Part shown: positions 50,493-59,101 of the stretch, in pieces | Layout of the letters: each line of letters opens with the position of its first letter | Position numbering within the stretch: the stretch's first letter is position 1 | Assembly (NCBI RefSeq): GCF_000716535.1 | Contig: NZ_JNWV01000031.1 | Coordinates: forward strand, 62,001 to 126,000 | Direction of reading: 5' to 3' | Source: Streptomyces flaveolus | GTDB taxonomy: Bacteria; Actinomycetota; Actinomycetes; Streptomycetales; Streptomycetaceae | DNA length: 64,000 nucleotides | Program-made: the position numbers and the translations under genes | Notes under the pieces: generated by a model | Database searches by the model: none | What the model was told of the DNA's origin: nothing | The model's input: the letters and a program-made list of their open reading frames with translations, nothing else

Positions 50493-51203
50493 ATGTCCTT
50501 CGCACCCGCGCTCCACGCCGAGTGGATCAAGATCCGTACCCTGCGCTCCCTGCTGGGCGCCCTCGCCGCGGTCCTCGTCGCCACCGCCGCGTTCTCGGCG
50601 CTCGCCGCAGCCGACGCCGACGACACCGACCCGCTGTTCTCGGTGTTCTTCGGCATCAACTTCGGGCAGACAGCCGCCATCGCCTTCGGTACGACGGCCG
50701 TCGCGTCGGAGTTCCGGGGAGGCACGCTGCGGCTGACGCTGTCGGCGGTGCCCGACCGCGGGCGCTGGTTCGCCGCGAAGACGACGGCGATCGCGCTGCC
50801 CGCGCTGGCCGTCGGGCTGTTCACCGGGTTCGTCACGCTCCTGGTGGGCCGCGCGGCGCTCGGCGCGTCCGCACCCGGCTGGGCCGAGGGCGTGCGCGGC
50901 GCCGTCGGCTGCGGGCTGCACCTGACGCTGATGACCCTGTTCGCCGCCGGACTCGCGGCCGTGCTGCGCAGCGCCGTCGCGACCCTCTCCGTGCTGATCC
51001 CGTTCCTGCTGATCGTCTCCTTCGTCGTCGGCGACCTGTCCGGCGGTGTCGCCGACTTCCTCCCCGACCGGGCCGGCCAAGTCGCCCTGCACAGCACCTG
51101 GGACGGCACCCTCGGCCCGTGGAGCGGGCTCGCGGTGACCGCGCTGTGGACGGCGGCGGCCCTGGTGGCGGGCGGGTGGAGTGTGCTGCGCAGGGACGCC
51201 TGA
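50493..51203 (+). CDS. ABC transporter permease, ABC-2 type
   Basis: The 236-aa protein has six TM helices of the ABC-2/NatB type: EWIKIRTLRSLLGALAAVLVATAAF, an extracellular acidic loop, FGTTAVASEFRGGTLRLTLSAVPDRGRWFAAKT (the conserved coupling helix E-FRxGTxxxTL), LLIVSFVVGDL and the last helix TALWTAAALVAGG. It is probably the membrane partner of the upstream ATPase in an exporter or lipid-active antibiotic resistance unit. The ribosome-binding site GGAGG lies in the ATPase stop region. It is expected to be switched by the two-component system on the opposite strand. Confidence 0.9.
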   Translation: MSFAPALHAEWIKIRTLRSLLGALAAVLVATAAFSALAAADADDTDPLFSVFFGINFGQTAAIAFGTTAVASEFRGGTLRLTLSAVPDRGRWFAAKTTAIALPALAVGLFTGFVTLLVGRAALGASAPGWAEGVRGAVGCGLHLTLMTLFAAGLAAVLRSAVATLSVLIPFLLIVSFVVGDLSGGVADFLPDRAGQVALHSTWDGTLGPWSGLAVTALWTAAALVAGGWSVLRRDA

Positions 51204-51248
51204 CTGACGCACCGCCAATTGTCAGTGGCCCCCGCTTTACTGGATCCC

Positions 51249-51692
51249 ATGGACATCGCGAAGTGCCTGACCCTCGTCGACCTGCTGTGCGCCCGGGAGT
51301 TCCCGTCGGCGCAGGGCAGGACGGAGCACGGCGAGAGCGGGCCCGGCTATCACATAGCCGCTTTACAGACGAGCGAGGACTTCTGGGAGGGCGACGGCAG
51401 CGCACGGGAGGAGACGGAGGCGCAGTACGAGGCCGACCGGGACGGCCTCGCGGAGCGGCTCGGGGAGCGGTGGGGCCGGCCGCAGCAGTTCAGCCTGTAC
51501 AGCGTGCTCGACCGGACCCTGGCGGGCGAGGACGTCGCGGAGCCCTGGGCCGGGCTCAGCGGCCACGTCCCCGACGTCCACCTGTGGCGCGTCCCGGAGG
51601 CGGGCCGCTGGGTCGCCCTCGGTGTGTCCCAGTGGGACAAGGAACTGCCGTTTCAGCTGCTCGGGATAGTGACGGAGACCGACCCGCCCTGA
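51249..51692 (+). CDS. Conserved acidic protein of unknown function, contains a TTA codon
   Basis: The 147-aa protein has no recognisable domain. It is acidic and Trp/Glu-rich (EDFWEGDGSAREETEAQYEADRDGLAERLGERWG; VHLWRVPEAGRWVALGVSQWDKELPFQLLGI), with the composition of small Streptomyces-specific proteins. Codon 39 (51363-51365) is TTA, read only by the bldA tRNA, which suggests expression in late growth or differentiation. Start ATG 51249 is the best-placed start, with no clear ribosome-binding site. Its last 40 bases overlap the 3' end of the mug gene on the other strand. Confidence 0.7.
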   Translation: MDIAKCLTLVDLLCAREFPSAQGRTEHGESGPGYHIAALQTSEDFWEGDGSAREETEAQYEADRDGLAERLGERWGRPQQFSLYSVLDRTLAGEDVAEPWAGLSGHVPDVHLWRVPEAGRWVALGVSQWDKELPFQLLGIVTETDPP

Positions 51693-52183
51693 CCGGGCAG
51701 CCCCGCGGCCTCCCGCAGCCGGGCGAACTCCTCCGCCATCGTCGCCGCCGTCCAGTGCGCGTTCAGCCCGCTGGGGTTGGGCAGCACCCACACCCGGGAG
51801 TCCCCGATCGTCCGCTCCTGCGGACCGACCTGAGCCGTGCGGTCACCGAAGGCTGCCCGGTACGCGGTCACGCCGACCATGGCCAGCCACCTCGGCCGCA
51901 GCCGCGCCACCTTCTCGGCCAGCAGCCGCCCGCCCTCGACGTACTCCTCGGCGGTCAGCTCGTCCGCCCGCGCGGTCGCCCGCGCCACCACGTTCGTGAT
52001 GCCGAGGCCGTACGAGAGCAGCTCCTCCTGCTCGGCCGGCCTCAGCAGCCGGGGTGTGAAGCCGGACAGGTGCAGCACCGGCCAGAACCGGTTGCCGGGG
52101 CGGGCGAAGTGGTGGCCGGTCGCGGCCGTCATCAGCCCCGGGTTGATCCCGCAGAACAGCACCCGGAGGCCGTCCGCGACCAC
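51653..52183 (-). CDS. mug: G/U mismatch-specific uracil-DNA glycosylase (Mug)
   Basis: The protein of about 176 aa has the Mug/TDG motifs: VLFCGINPGLMTAATGHHFARPGNRFW (active-site GINPG with Asn), GLGITNVVARATARADEL, and VWVLPNPSGLNAHW (motif II, NPSGxN). Mug removes uracil and alkylated bases opposite G. GTG 52183 is the first ATG/GTG/TTG start. However, about 30 homologous-looking codons (FTKAELEAARDRLVPDV) continue upstream, in frame, to a CTG at 52276 that overlaps the purB stop (CTGA) and has GGAG 7 nt before it. The real start may be that CTG. The 3' end overlaps the convergent gene by 40 bp. Confidence 0.88.
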   Translation of the reverse strand: MVADGLRVLFCGINPGLMTAATGHHFARPGNRFWPVLHLSGFTPRLLRPAEQEELLSYGLGITNVVARATARADELTAEEYVEGGRLLAEKVARLRPRWLAMVGVTAYRAAFGDRTAQVGPQERTIGDSRVWVLPNPSGLNAHWTAATMAEEFARLREAAGLPGQGGSVSVTIPSS

Positions 52184-52272
52184 GTCCGGGACGAGACGGT
52201 CGCGGGCGGCCTCCAGTTCCGCCTTGGTGAAGCGCGGTGTGCCCGGTGAACGGGGTGAGCGGGGTGCGCCGG

Positions 52273-53715
52273 TCAGAGGATCGCTCCGGGGGTGTAGCCG
52301 GCGGCCTCCGGGTGCCGCTTGACGATCTCCTCGATCCGGCCGACGACCACACCGACCTGGTCGGCGGCGGCGCCGGTGAAGGAGAGCTTGTCGGCCATCA
52401 GCGCGGCCAGCCGCTCGCGGTCGAGCGGCAGTCGCTCGTCGGCGGCGAGCTTGTCGAGCAGGTCGTTGCGCTCGGCGCCCTGCTCACGCATCGCCAGCGC
52501 GGTGGCCACGGCGTTCTCCTTGATCGCCTCGTGCGCGACCTCGCGGCCGACCCCGGCCCGCACGGCGCCCATGAGCACCTTGGTGGTGGCCAGGAACGGC
52601 AGGTAACGGTCCAGCTCGCGGGCGATCACGGCCGGGAAGGCACCGAACTCGTCAAGGACGGTCAGGAAGGTCTCCAGCAGGCCGTCCAGGGCGAAGAAGG
52701 CGTCCGGCAGCGCGACACGGCGCACCACCGAGCAGGACACGTCGCCCTCGTTCCACTGGTCGCCCGCCAGCTCGCCCGTCATGGAGGCGTAGCCGCGCAG
52801 GACGACCATGAGGCCGTTGACGCGCTCGCAGGAGCGGGTGTTCATCTTGTGCGGCATCGCCGAGGAGCCGACCTGGCCCGGCTTGAAGCCCTCGGTGACC
52901 AGCTCGTGCCCGGCCATCAGCCGGATCGTCTTGGCCAGCGAGGAGGGCGCCGCCGCAAGCTGCACCAGCGCGGTGACGACCTCGTAGTCCAGCGAGCGCG
53001 GGTAGACCTGGCCGACGGAGGTGAACGCCTGGGAGAAGCCCAGGTGCCGCGCGATCCGGTTCTCCAGCTCGGCCAGCTTCGAGGCGTCCCCGCCCAGCAG
53101 GTCCAGCATGTCCTGAGCGGTGCCGACCGGGCCCTTGATGCCGCGCAGCGGATAGCGGGCCAGCAGCTCCTCCACCCGGCCGTGGGCGACGAGCAGCTCG
53201 TCGGCGGCGGTCGCGAACCGCTTGCCGAGGGTGGTGGCCTGCGCCGCCACGTTGTGGGAGCGGCCGGCCATGACCAGCTCGGCGTACTCGCCCGCGAGCT
53301 TGCCGAGGCGCGCCAGCACGGCCACCGTACGGTCGCGCACCAGCTCCAGCGAGAGCCGGATCTGGAGCTGTTCGACGTTCTCCGTGAGGTCGCGGGAGGT
53401 CATGCCCTTGTGCACGTGCTCGTGCCCGGCGAGGTCGTTGAACTCCTCGATCCGCGCCTTCACGTCGTGCCGGGTGACCTTCTCGCGCTCGGCGATGGAG
53501 GCCAGGTCGACGGTGTCGAGCACGCGCTCGTAGTCGGCGATCGCCTCGTCCGGCACCTCGATCCCGAGGTCCTTCTGGGCCCGCAGCACGGCGAGCCAGA
53601 GCTGACGCTCCAGCTTCACCTTCTGCTCGGGGGACCAGAGCGTGGCGAGCTCGGCGGAGGCGTAGCGTCCGGCGAGGACGTTGGGGATGCGGGGCTTGGC
53701 GGGCGCAGAAGTCAC
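52273..53715 (-). CDS. purB: Adenylosuccinate lyase
   Basis: The 480-aa enzyme of purine synthesis cleaves SAICAR and adenylosuccinate. Fumarase-superfamily signatures are present: KARIEEFNDLAGHEHVHKGMTSRDLTEN (helix with TSRD), MAGRSHNVAAQATTLGKRF (catalytic His), and GSSAMPHKMNTRSCERVNG (SSxMPxKxN catalytic loop). It is of the longer bacterial type with C-terminal cap SFTGAAADQVGVVVGRIEE. GTG 53715 is preceded by TAGAAT at 8 nt, so the leader is very short or absent. It may be co-transcribed with mug, which begins at or just after its stop. Confidence 0.96.
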   Translation of the reverse strand: MTSAPAKPRIPNVLAGRYASAELATLWSPEQKVKLERQLWLAVLRAQKDLGIEVPDEAIADYERVLDTVDLASIAEREKVTRHDVKARIEEFNDLAGHEHVHKGMTSRDLTENVEQLQIRLSLELVRDRTVAVLARLGKLAGEYAELVMAGRSHNVAAQATTLGKRFATAADELLVAHGRVEELLARYPLRGIKGPVGTAQDMLDLLGGDASKLAELENRIARHLGFSQAFTSVGQVYPRSLDYEVVTALVQLAAAPSSLAKTIRLMAGHELVTEGFKPGQVGSSAMPHKMNTRSCERVNGLMVVLRGYASMTGELAGDQWNEGDVSCSVVRRVALPDAFFALDGLLETFLTVLDEFGAFPAVIARELDRYLPFLATTKVLMGAVRAGVGREVAHEAIKENAVATALAMREQGAERNDLLDKLAADERLPLDRERLAALMADKLSFTGAAADQVGVVVGRIEEIVKRHPEAAGYTPGAIL

Positions 53716-53882
53716 GTGTCCAGATTCTACTGGCGGTTCGTGCAGGCCAGCGCCATGGGTGTGTTCGGTGGAAGCTACGAGACCCCGGTCACCTCGTCGG
53801 CGTCGGCCGGCTCCGCCGGCACATCGGCGTGGCACAGCGCGAACGGGTTGTCCAGGGGGTGCCGGGCAGGTCCCGGAGCAGG

Positions 53883-54671
53883 CTACGCCTCGGCTTCGTA
53901 CGGCAGCAGCTCCGGCCGCTTCGGCGGCCGGCCGTCGCCGGAGGACCGGCCGGTCAGGCGGCGGCCTATCCACGGGAGCAGGTGCTGCCGGGCGAACCGG
54001 GCGTCCGCGACCCGGCGCGTGACCCAGCCCGGCGGAGCCGTCGCCGCCATCGGCACATGCCACTCGGTGTCCTCGGCGGCGTGCCCGAGCGTCTGCCACA
54101 CGGCCTCGGCGACCCTGCGGTGTCCCTCGGCCGTCAGATGCAGCCGGTCCACGTCCCACAGCCGGGGGTCGGCCAGCGCGGGCGCCCCGTACAGGTCGAC
54201 CACCAGGGCGCCGTGCTTCTCGGCCAGCTCGTCCACGCAGGCGAACAGCTCCTCCATGCGCGGCCGGAACCGCTCCAGCACCGGGCCCTGGCGGCCGGGG
54301 CTGCGCATCAGCACCAGCTGCTTGCAGGACGGCGCGAGCCGTTCCACGGCCTCGGTGAGCAGGCCCCGGACCCGGCCCATGTCGCACTTGGGGCGCAGGG
54401 TGTCGTTCAGCCCGCCGACCAGCGTGACGACGTCGGCGTTCATGGCCGCGGCCACCGGCACCTGCTCGTCGACGATCTGCCCGATCAGCTTCCCGCGCAC
54501 GGCCAGGTTGGCGTACCGGAACCCGGGCGTGCGGGCGGCCATTCGCGCGGCGAGCACATCGGCCCAGCCGCGGTAGGAGCCGTCGGGCAGCAGATCCGAC
54601 ATGCCCTCGGTGAAGGAGTCGCCGACCGCGACGAGGCTGGTGTACGGGGGAGGAGTGGGGTTCGTCTGCAT
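53883..54671 (-). CDS. SGNH/GDSL-type hydrolase
   Basis: The 262-aa protein shows the SGNH blocks in order: VAVGDSFTEGMSD (block I, Ser of GDS), YANLAVRGKLIGQI (block II, Gly), VTLVGGLNDTLRP (block III, GxND) and VDRLHLTAEGHRRVAE (block V, DxxH). The catalytic set is complete. No signal peptide is seen, so it is an intracellular esterase/lipase-type enzyme of unknown substrate. The upstream sequence has TACCAT about 10 nt before ATG 54671. The 270-bp gap to the next gene holds a strong terminator and no gene. Confidence 0.9.
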   Translation of the reverse strand: MQTNPTPPPYTSLVAVGDSFTEGMSDLLPDGSYRGWADVLAARMAARTPGFRYANLAVRGKLIGQIVDEQVPVAAAMNADVVTLVGGLNDTLRPKCDMGRVRGLLTEAVERLAPSCKQLVLMRSPGRQGPVLERFRPRMEELFACVDELAEKHGALVVDLYGAPALADPRLWDVDRLHLTAEGHRRVAEAVWQTLGHAAEDTEWHVPMAATAPPGWVTRRVADARFARQHLLPWIGRRLTGRSSGDGRPPKRPELLPYEAEA

Positions 54672-54869
54672 GGCGACAGAGATGGTATCCCGAGGCCAAT
54701 ACCTGCCGGTCGGTCGGCCCGCGCCACCCGTCCGGCCCAGCCCCGGGGCCCGCCCCGTCGTCCGGGCCGCCTTGTTCCGCCCGACAGGCCGGGTTCGAGG
54801 CCTGGTCCGATGTGGTTGCGGACCCGCCCGTCCCCTCACGGCCCGCCCGGGAGCGACCCGTGAGCCGCC

Positions 54870-54903
54870 CCCGCGTCAGGCGCCGGCCGGCGCCTGACGC
54901 GGG
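54870..54903. terminator. 34-bp perfect palindrome after CNNM gene
   Basis: The sequence from 54870 to 54903 (first half CCCGCGTCAGGCGCCGG, centre at CGG/CCG) is fully self-complementary, a 17-bp stem, 38 nt after the stop of the leftward CBS-domain gene. It is the strongest hairpin in the window and acts, most likely, as a terminator. Confidence 0.85.
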
Positions 54904-54940
54904 ACGAAGCCCCTTCGGCCGTCCGGCGTCAGCGCCCCGC

Positions 54941-55960
54941 TCAGCCCTGCACGGGCTGGCCGAACAGTTCTCGGAGGACGTCCTCCATCGTCACCAGGCC
55001 CGCCAGCCGGCCGTCGTCGCCGAGGACGGCCGCCAGATGGGTGCGGCTGCCGCGCATCGCGGTGAGGACGTCGTCCAGGGGGGTGCTCTCGCGGACGCGG
55101 GCGATGGACCGCATGTCGCCCAGACGGAACGGCATGTCCCGCGGGGAGGCGTCCAGCGCGTCCTTGACGTGCAGGTAGCCCACGATCCGGCGGCTGGTGT
55201 CGACCACCGGGAACCGGGAGAAGCCCGACTCGGCCGACAGCCGCTCCACCTGCTCGGGGGTGACGCCCACGCGCGCGTAGACGACGCGTTGCAGCGGTAC
55301 GACCACGTCCCGCACCGGCCGGCTGCCCAGCTCCAGCGCGTCGTGCAGCCGTTCCTGCGCCCGGTTGTCGATCAGGCCGGCCTCACTGGCGTCCTTGACG
55401 ATCTCGGCCAGCTCGGCGTCCGTGAAGGTCGCCGCGACCTCGTCCCTCGCCTCCACGCGCAGCAGCTTCAGCAGTCCGTTCGCGAAGGCGTTGATCGCGA
55501 AGATCACCGGACGCAGCGCCCGGGACAGCGTGACCAGCGGCGGACCGAGCAGCAGCGCGCTGCGCACCGGTTCGGCGAGCGCGATGTTCTTGGGCACCAT
55601 CTCGCCCAGCAGCATGTGCAGATAGGTCGCGAGGGTCAGCGCGATCACGAAGGACACGACGTGACCCGCGCTCACGGGCACGCCCACCGCGTGGAACACC
55701 GGTTCCAGCAGATGCGCGATGGCCGGCTCGGCCACCACACCCAGGACCAGCGTGCACAGGGTGATGCCGAGCTGGGCGGCGGCCAGCAGCGCGGACACGT
55801 GCTCCAGACCCCACAGCACACTGCGTGCGCGCCGGTCGCCCTCCTGGGCCAGCGGCTCGATCTGTGAGCGGCGCACGGAGATCAGCGCGAACTCGGCGCC
55901 GACGAAGAAGGCGTTGACGACGAGGGTCGCCAGCCCGATCAGGAGCTGTACGGCGGTCAT
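54941..55960 (-). CDS. CNNM/hemolysin C-like membrane protein without CorC domain
   Basis: The 339-aa protein has a DUF21 membrane domain of four helices (TAVQLLIGLATLVVNAFFVGAEFALISVRRSQIE at the start; YLHMLLGEMVPKNIALAEP) and two CBS domains (VGYLHVKDALDASP; HLAAVLGDDGRLAGLVTMEDVLREL). It stops directly after the second CBS and lacks the C-terminal CorC_HlyC domain found in its neighbour. The family is linked to magnesium/cobalt transport. ATG 55960 is preceded by GGAGGGG and overlaps the neighbour's stop (ATGA), so the two are co-translated and may form a heteromeric complex. Confidence 0.88.
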   Translation of the reverse strand: MTAVQLLIGLATLVVNAFFVGAEFALISVRRSQIEPLAQEGDRRARSVLWGLEHVSALLAAAQLGITLCTLVLGVVAEPAIAHLLEPVFHAVGVPVSAGHVVSFVIALTLATYLHMLLGEMVPKNIALAEPVRSALLLGPPLVTLSRALRPVIFAINAFANGLLKLLRVEARDEVAATFTDAELAEIVKDASEAGLIDNRAQERLHDALELGSRPVRDVVVPLQRVVYARVGVTPEQVERLSAESGFSRFPVVDTSRRIVGYLHVKDALDASPRDMPFRLGDMRSIARVRESTPLDDVLTAMRGSRTHLAAVLGDDGRLAGLVTMEDVLRELFGQPVQG

Positions 55961-57408
55961 CGCGTCCCCTCCCGCGTCCCACGGGGACCGTCGGTCCCAC
56001 GGCGTCCCCCGGTCCCGCCGCTGCGCTCGGTCCGGCCGGTTCCGGCGGTCCGGCCGGTTCCGGCGGTCCGGTCGGATCCGTCGGGTCCGACGGACCGTTC
56101 GTCGTCCAGCGGCGCGTGCATCAGCACCCTGGCGGCCCGGCGGCCCGAGGCGTCGACCACGTCCAGTTGCCAGCCGGCCACCTCGACGCTGTCACCGGCG
56201 GCGGGTATCCGGCCCAGCTCGGTGGCGACCAGGCCGGCCAGGGTCTCGTACGGCCCCTCGGGCACGCGGAGCCCCACGCGCGCGAGCTGGTCGGTGCGGG
56301 CGGCGCCGTCCGCCGCGTACAGGGCCCGGCCCCGCTCGTCCGCGCCGGCGGGGGCGAGGTCGGGCGTCTCGTGCGGGTCGTGCTCGTCCCGTACCTCGCC
56401 GACGACCTCCTCGACGATGTCCTCGAGGGTGGCCACCCCGGCCGTACCGCCGTACTCGTCGATGACGACGGCCATGGTGCGCCTGCCGCCGAGCCGGTCG
56501 AGCAGCCGGTCGACCGTCAGGGACTCGGGAACCAGCAGCGGCTCGCGCATCACCTGGGCGACCGTGCGGTGGCGCCGCTGGTCGGCCGGGACGGCCAGCA
56601 CGTCCTTGATGTGGGCGGTGCCGACGACCGAGTCCAGGTTGCCCCGGTAGACCGGGAACCGGCTCAGGCCGGTCGCCCGGGTGGCGTTGGCCACGTCCTC
56701 GCAGGTCGCCTGAGTGTCCAGGGCGACGACCTGGACGCGCGGGGTCATCACGTTCTCGGCGGTGAGGTCGGCCAGGTTCAGCGTCCGGACGAACAACTCG
56801 GCCGTGTCCGCCTCCAGGGCGCCCTCCTTGGCCGAGTGCCGGGCGAGGGCGGCCAGCTCCTGTGGCCCGCGCGCGGAGGCCAGCTCCTCGGCGGGCTCGA
56901 TGCCGAGCCGGCGCACGAAGCGGTTGGCGGTGTTGTTCAGGTGGGTGATGAAGGGCCGGAAGGCGGCGCTGAACAAGCGCTGCGCGTTGCCGACCCGCCT
57001 GGCCATGGTCAGTGGCGAGGAGATCGCCCAGTTCTTGGGCACCAGCTCGCCGACGACCATCAGGACCACCGTCGACAGCGCCGTGCCCAGGACCAGCGCG
57101 GCCGAGCTCGCCGTGGTCCGGGACAGACCCACCGCCTGGAACGGGCCGGCGAGCAGCTTGGCGATCGACGGCTCGGCGAGCATGCCGACCACCAGGTTGG
57201 TGACGGTGATGCCGAGCTGCGCGCCGGACAGCTGGAAGGTCAGGTTCCGTACGGCCTTCAGGGCGCCGGCGGCACCGCGCTCGCCGCGCGCGGCGGCCCG
57301 TTCCAGCTCGCCGCGTTCCACCGTGGTCAGCGAGAACTCCGCCGCCACGAAGGCGCCACAGGCCAGCGACAGCAGGATCGCCACCAGAAGGAGGAGCACT
57401 TCGGTCAT
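55957..57408 (-). CDS. CNNM/CorC-type membrane protein with CBS pair and CorC_HlyC domain
   Basis: The 483-aa protein has DUF21 (AAEFSLTTVERGELERAAARGERG; VLMVVGELVPKNWAISSPL), two CBS domains (VVGTAHIKDVLAVP; MAVVIDEYGGTAGVATLEDIVEEVVGEV), then a CorC_HlyC-like domain at about 350-425 (AARTDQLARVGLRVPEGPYETLAGLVATELGRIPAAGD). The chain ends in a 50-residue Gly/Thr/Arg repeat tail (GTGRTAGTGRTERSGG), low-complexity and probably dispensable. It is the first of two overlapping genes. The family exports or imports Mg/Co ions. ATG 57408 has only a weak ribosome-binding site. The 150 bp upstream (57409-57559) is AT-rich and holds no gene. Confidence 0.9.
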   Translation of the reverse strand: MTEVLLLLVAILLSLACGAFVAAEFSLTTVERGELERAAARGERGAAGALKAVRNLTFQLSGAQLGITVTNLVVGMLAEPSIAKLLAGPFQAVGLSRTTASSAALVLGTALSTVVLMVVGELVPKNWAISSPLTMARRVGNAQRLFSAAFRPFITHLNNTANRFVRRLGIEPAEELASARGPQELAALARHSAKEGALEADTAELFVRTLNLADLTAENVMTPRVQVVALDTQATCEDVANATRATGLSRFPVYRGNLDSVVGTAHIKDVLAVPADQRRHRTVAQVMREPLLVPESLTVDRLLDRLGGRRTMAVVIDEYGGTAGVATLEDIVEEVVGEVRDEHDPHETPDLAPAGADERGRALYAADGAARTDQLARVGLRVPEGPYETLAGLVATELGRIPAAGDSVEVAGWQLDVVDASGRRAARVLMHAPLDDERSVGPDGSDRTAGTGRTAGTGRTERSGGTGGRRGTDGPRGTREGTR

Positions 57409-57559
57409 CAGGTCACCCCCGTCCCAGGATCGGACAGGGTTCGGGAGAACGCGCGGTATCGCGGACTGGGAGGCTCGCCCATGGGCGGACGCTCACAACC
57501 TTTCATAGAGGGCCGAGTGCTCCCTCAAGGGTAAAGGATGAGCAAAGAAGCTTTCGGTC

Positions 57560-57985
57560 TCAGTCCGTGAGCGGCTTCACCCAGCGCCGCCAGTGTTCTT
57601 CCGGCCCGTACCCGGCGGCACCCCAGGCGTGGTGCGCGGTCTCGTTGCGCACCAGCACCATCGCGTCCGCGCGCCGCCCGCCGAGCCGTACGAACCGCTC
57701 CTCGGCGGCGGCCAGCAGCGCCGAGGCGATGCCCTGCCGCCGCCGCTCCGGGTGCACCGCGAGCCGGTACAGGTGGCACCGCCAGCCGTCGAAGCCGGCG
57801 ATCACCGTGCCGACCAGCTCGCCGTTCCGTTCGGCGAGGATCAGGGCCTCGGGGTCGCGGTCGGTCAGGCGCTCCAGCCCGGCGCGGTCGTCGCTGATGC
57901 TGGTGCCCTCGGCGGCCGTCTTCCAGAACGCGAGGACGGCGTCGAGATCGTCGGACACGGCGGCGCGCAGACGCAGATCAGTCAT
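57560..57985 (-). CDS. GNAT acetyltransferase
   Basis: The 141-aa protein has one GNAT domain: LRLRAAVSDDLDAVLAFWKTAAEG at the start, the beta4-alpha3 core LVGTVIAGFDGWRCHLYRLAVHPERRRQGIASALLAAAEERFVRLG (RRRQGIA acetyl-CoA loop) and the aromatic/Asn helix NETAHHAWGAAGY. The substrate is unknown. ATG 57985 has CATGAT 6 nt upstream and no ribosome-binding site. Confidence 0.9.
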   Translation of the reverse strand: MTDLRLRAAVSDDLDAVLAFWKTAAEGTSISDDRAGLERLTDRDPEALILAERNGELVGTVIAGFDGWRCHLYRLAVHPERRRQGIASALLAAAEERFVRLGGRRADAMVLVRNETAHHAWGAAGYGPEEHWRRWVKPLTD

Positions 57986-58030
57986 GCGCTCATCATGATC
58001 GGGGACGTCCGCGCGCCGCCCCGGATTCCG

Positions 58031-58918
58031 TCATGCGGGCTGTGCGCGCAGCCGTTCCATCACAGGCGCGAACGCCTCCATGAACGGCTCCAGCACGGTC
58101 AGGTACGAGAACCCGAACCGCTCCCGCTGGGCCCGCGCCTTCGCCACGACCTCCTCCAGCGGACCGGCCAGCACGAGGGGCAGGGCCAGCGCCCGGTCCA
58201 CGGTCAGACCGGGCCGCCGCTCCAGCAGCGGCTTGAGCACCGGCTCGGGATCGTCGGTGACGGCCACGACCTGGATCAGCAGGTTCAGCTCGGCGGGCTC
58301 CGCCCGGTCCGCCGCCGACGCGCGGTAGCGGGCCACCCGCTCGTCCAGCTCCTCGGCACTCAGTGGATCCAGCGTGCCGGGTGTCCTGCCGGGCCGGGCA
58401 CCGGTGAAGGCCGCGATGTCCGCGTGGGCCGCGGTCAGGCGCAGCATCCGGTCGCCGTTGGCGCCGATCAGCAGCGGCACCCGGGGCTGGACGGGCCGCG
58501 GCGCGTGTTCCGCGGAACCGAGCAGCCGCTCCAGCTCCGCCACCGTGCGCTCCAGGTGGTCCACCCGCTCGCGCGGGGAGCCGTACGGCAGCCCGGCCGC
58601 CTCGTGCTCCGCCGGTACGTACCCGGTGCCCAGGCCGAGTTCGAGCCGGCCGCCGGTCAGCGCGTCGGTGGTCGCCACCTCACGGGCCAGCAGCGCCGGG
58701 TTCCAGAAGCCCGCGTTGAGCACGAACGTGCCGAGCCGGGGCCGTTCGGTCGCCTGCGCCGCCGCGACCAGTGCCGGGAACGGCGCCACCATGCCGAGGT
58801 GGTCCGGGACGAGGATCACGTCGTACCCCAGCTCCTCGGCGCGGCGGCACTTGGCGCGCCACTCGTCGGCGGGCGCGGAGGCGAGCAGGTTGACTCCGAA
58901 GCGGAACGGACGCGGCAT
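58031..58918 (-). CDS. LLM-class F420-dependent oxidoreductase
   Basis: The 295-aa protein is a luciferase-like (TIM-barrel) oxidoreductase of the F420 type: MPRPFRFGVNLLASAPADEWRAKCRRAEELGYDVILVPDHLG, NAGFWNPALLAREVATTDALTGGRLELGLGTGY and PLLIGANGDRMLRLTAAHADIAAFTGA. Such enzymes use F420H2 to reduce or hydroxylate substrates; the substrate is unknown. The start at ATG 58918 is chosen by GGGGAGAG upstream. The window also has an F420:NADPH reductase-like gene at 43.1 kb, consistent with an F420-using actinomycete. Confidence 0.88.
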   Translation of the reverse strand: MPRPFRFGVNLLASAPADEWRAKCRRAEELGYDVILVPDHLGMVAPFPALVAAAQATERPRLGTFVLNAGFWNPALLAREVATTDALTGGRLELGLGTGYVPAEHEAAGLPYGSPRERVDHLERTVAELERLLGSAEHAPRPVQPRVPLLIGANGDRMLRLTAAHADIAAFTGARPGRTPGTLDPLSAEELDERVARYRASAADRAEPAELNLLIQVVAVTDDPEPVLKPLLERRPGLTVDRALALPLVLAGPLEEVVAKARAQRERFGFSYLTVLEPFMEAFAPVMERLRAQPA

Positions 58919-59101
58919 GAACTCTCCCCGGTCAGCGGTGACATGAGTCTGGTCCGCTTCCATCATGTCCGACCTCGGCCCCAGCGATCAGAACCTCGTC
59001 GACGATCCGCCCGCCGGCGAGGAAGGGGCCGCCGGTCCGCTCGTCCACGAAGGACCGGCTCGGGAAGGCCCCGCCTCGTGCTTCCGTGCGCCCTTGCCGC
59101 A

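Noticed and set aside
53716..53882. Short frame ending HPLDNPFALCHADVPAEPADADEVTGVS on the minus strand
   Set aside because: Codon composition looks coding-like, but there is a stop just upstream and no start. It may be a fragment; not enough to annotate.
57409..57559. Possible magnesium riboswitch before the CNNM genes
   Set aside because: The AT-rich leader lacks the M-box or ydaO core motifs I know, so it is called only as an intergenic region.
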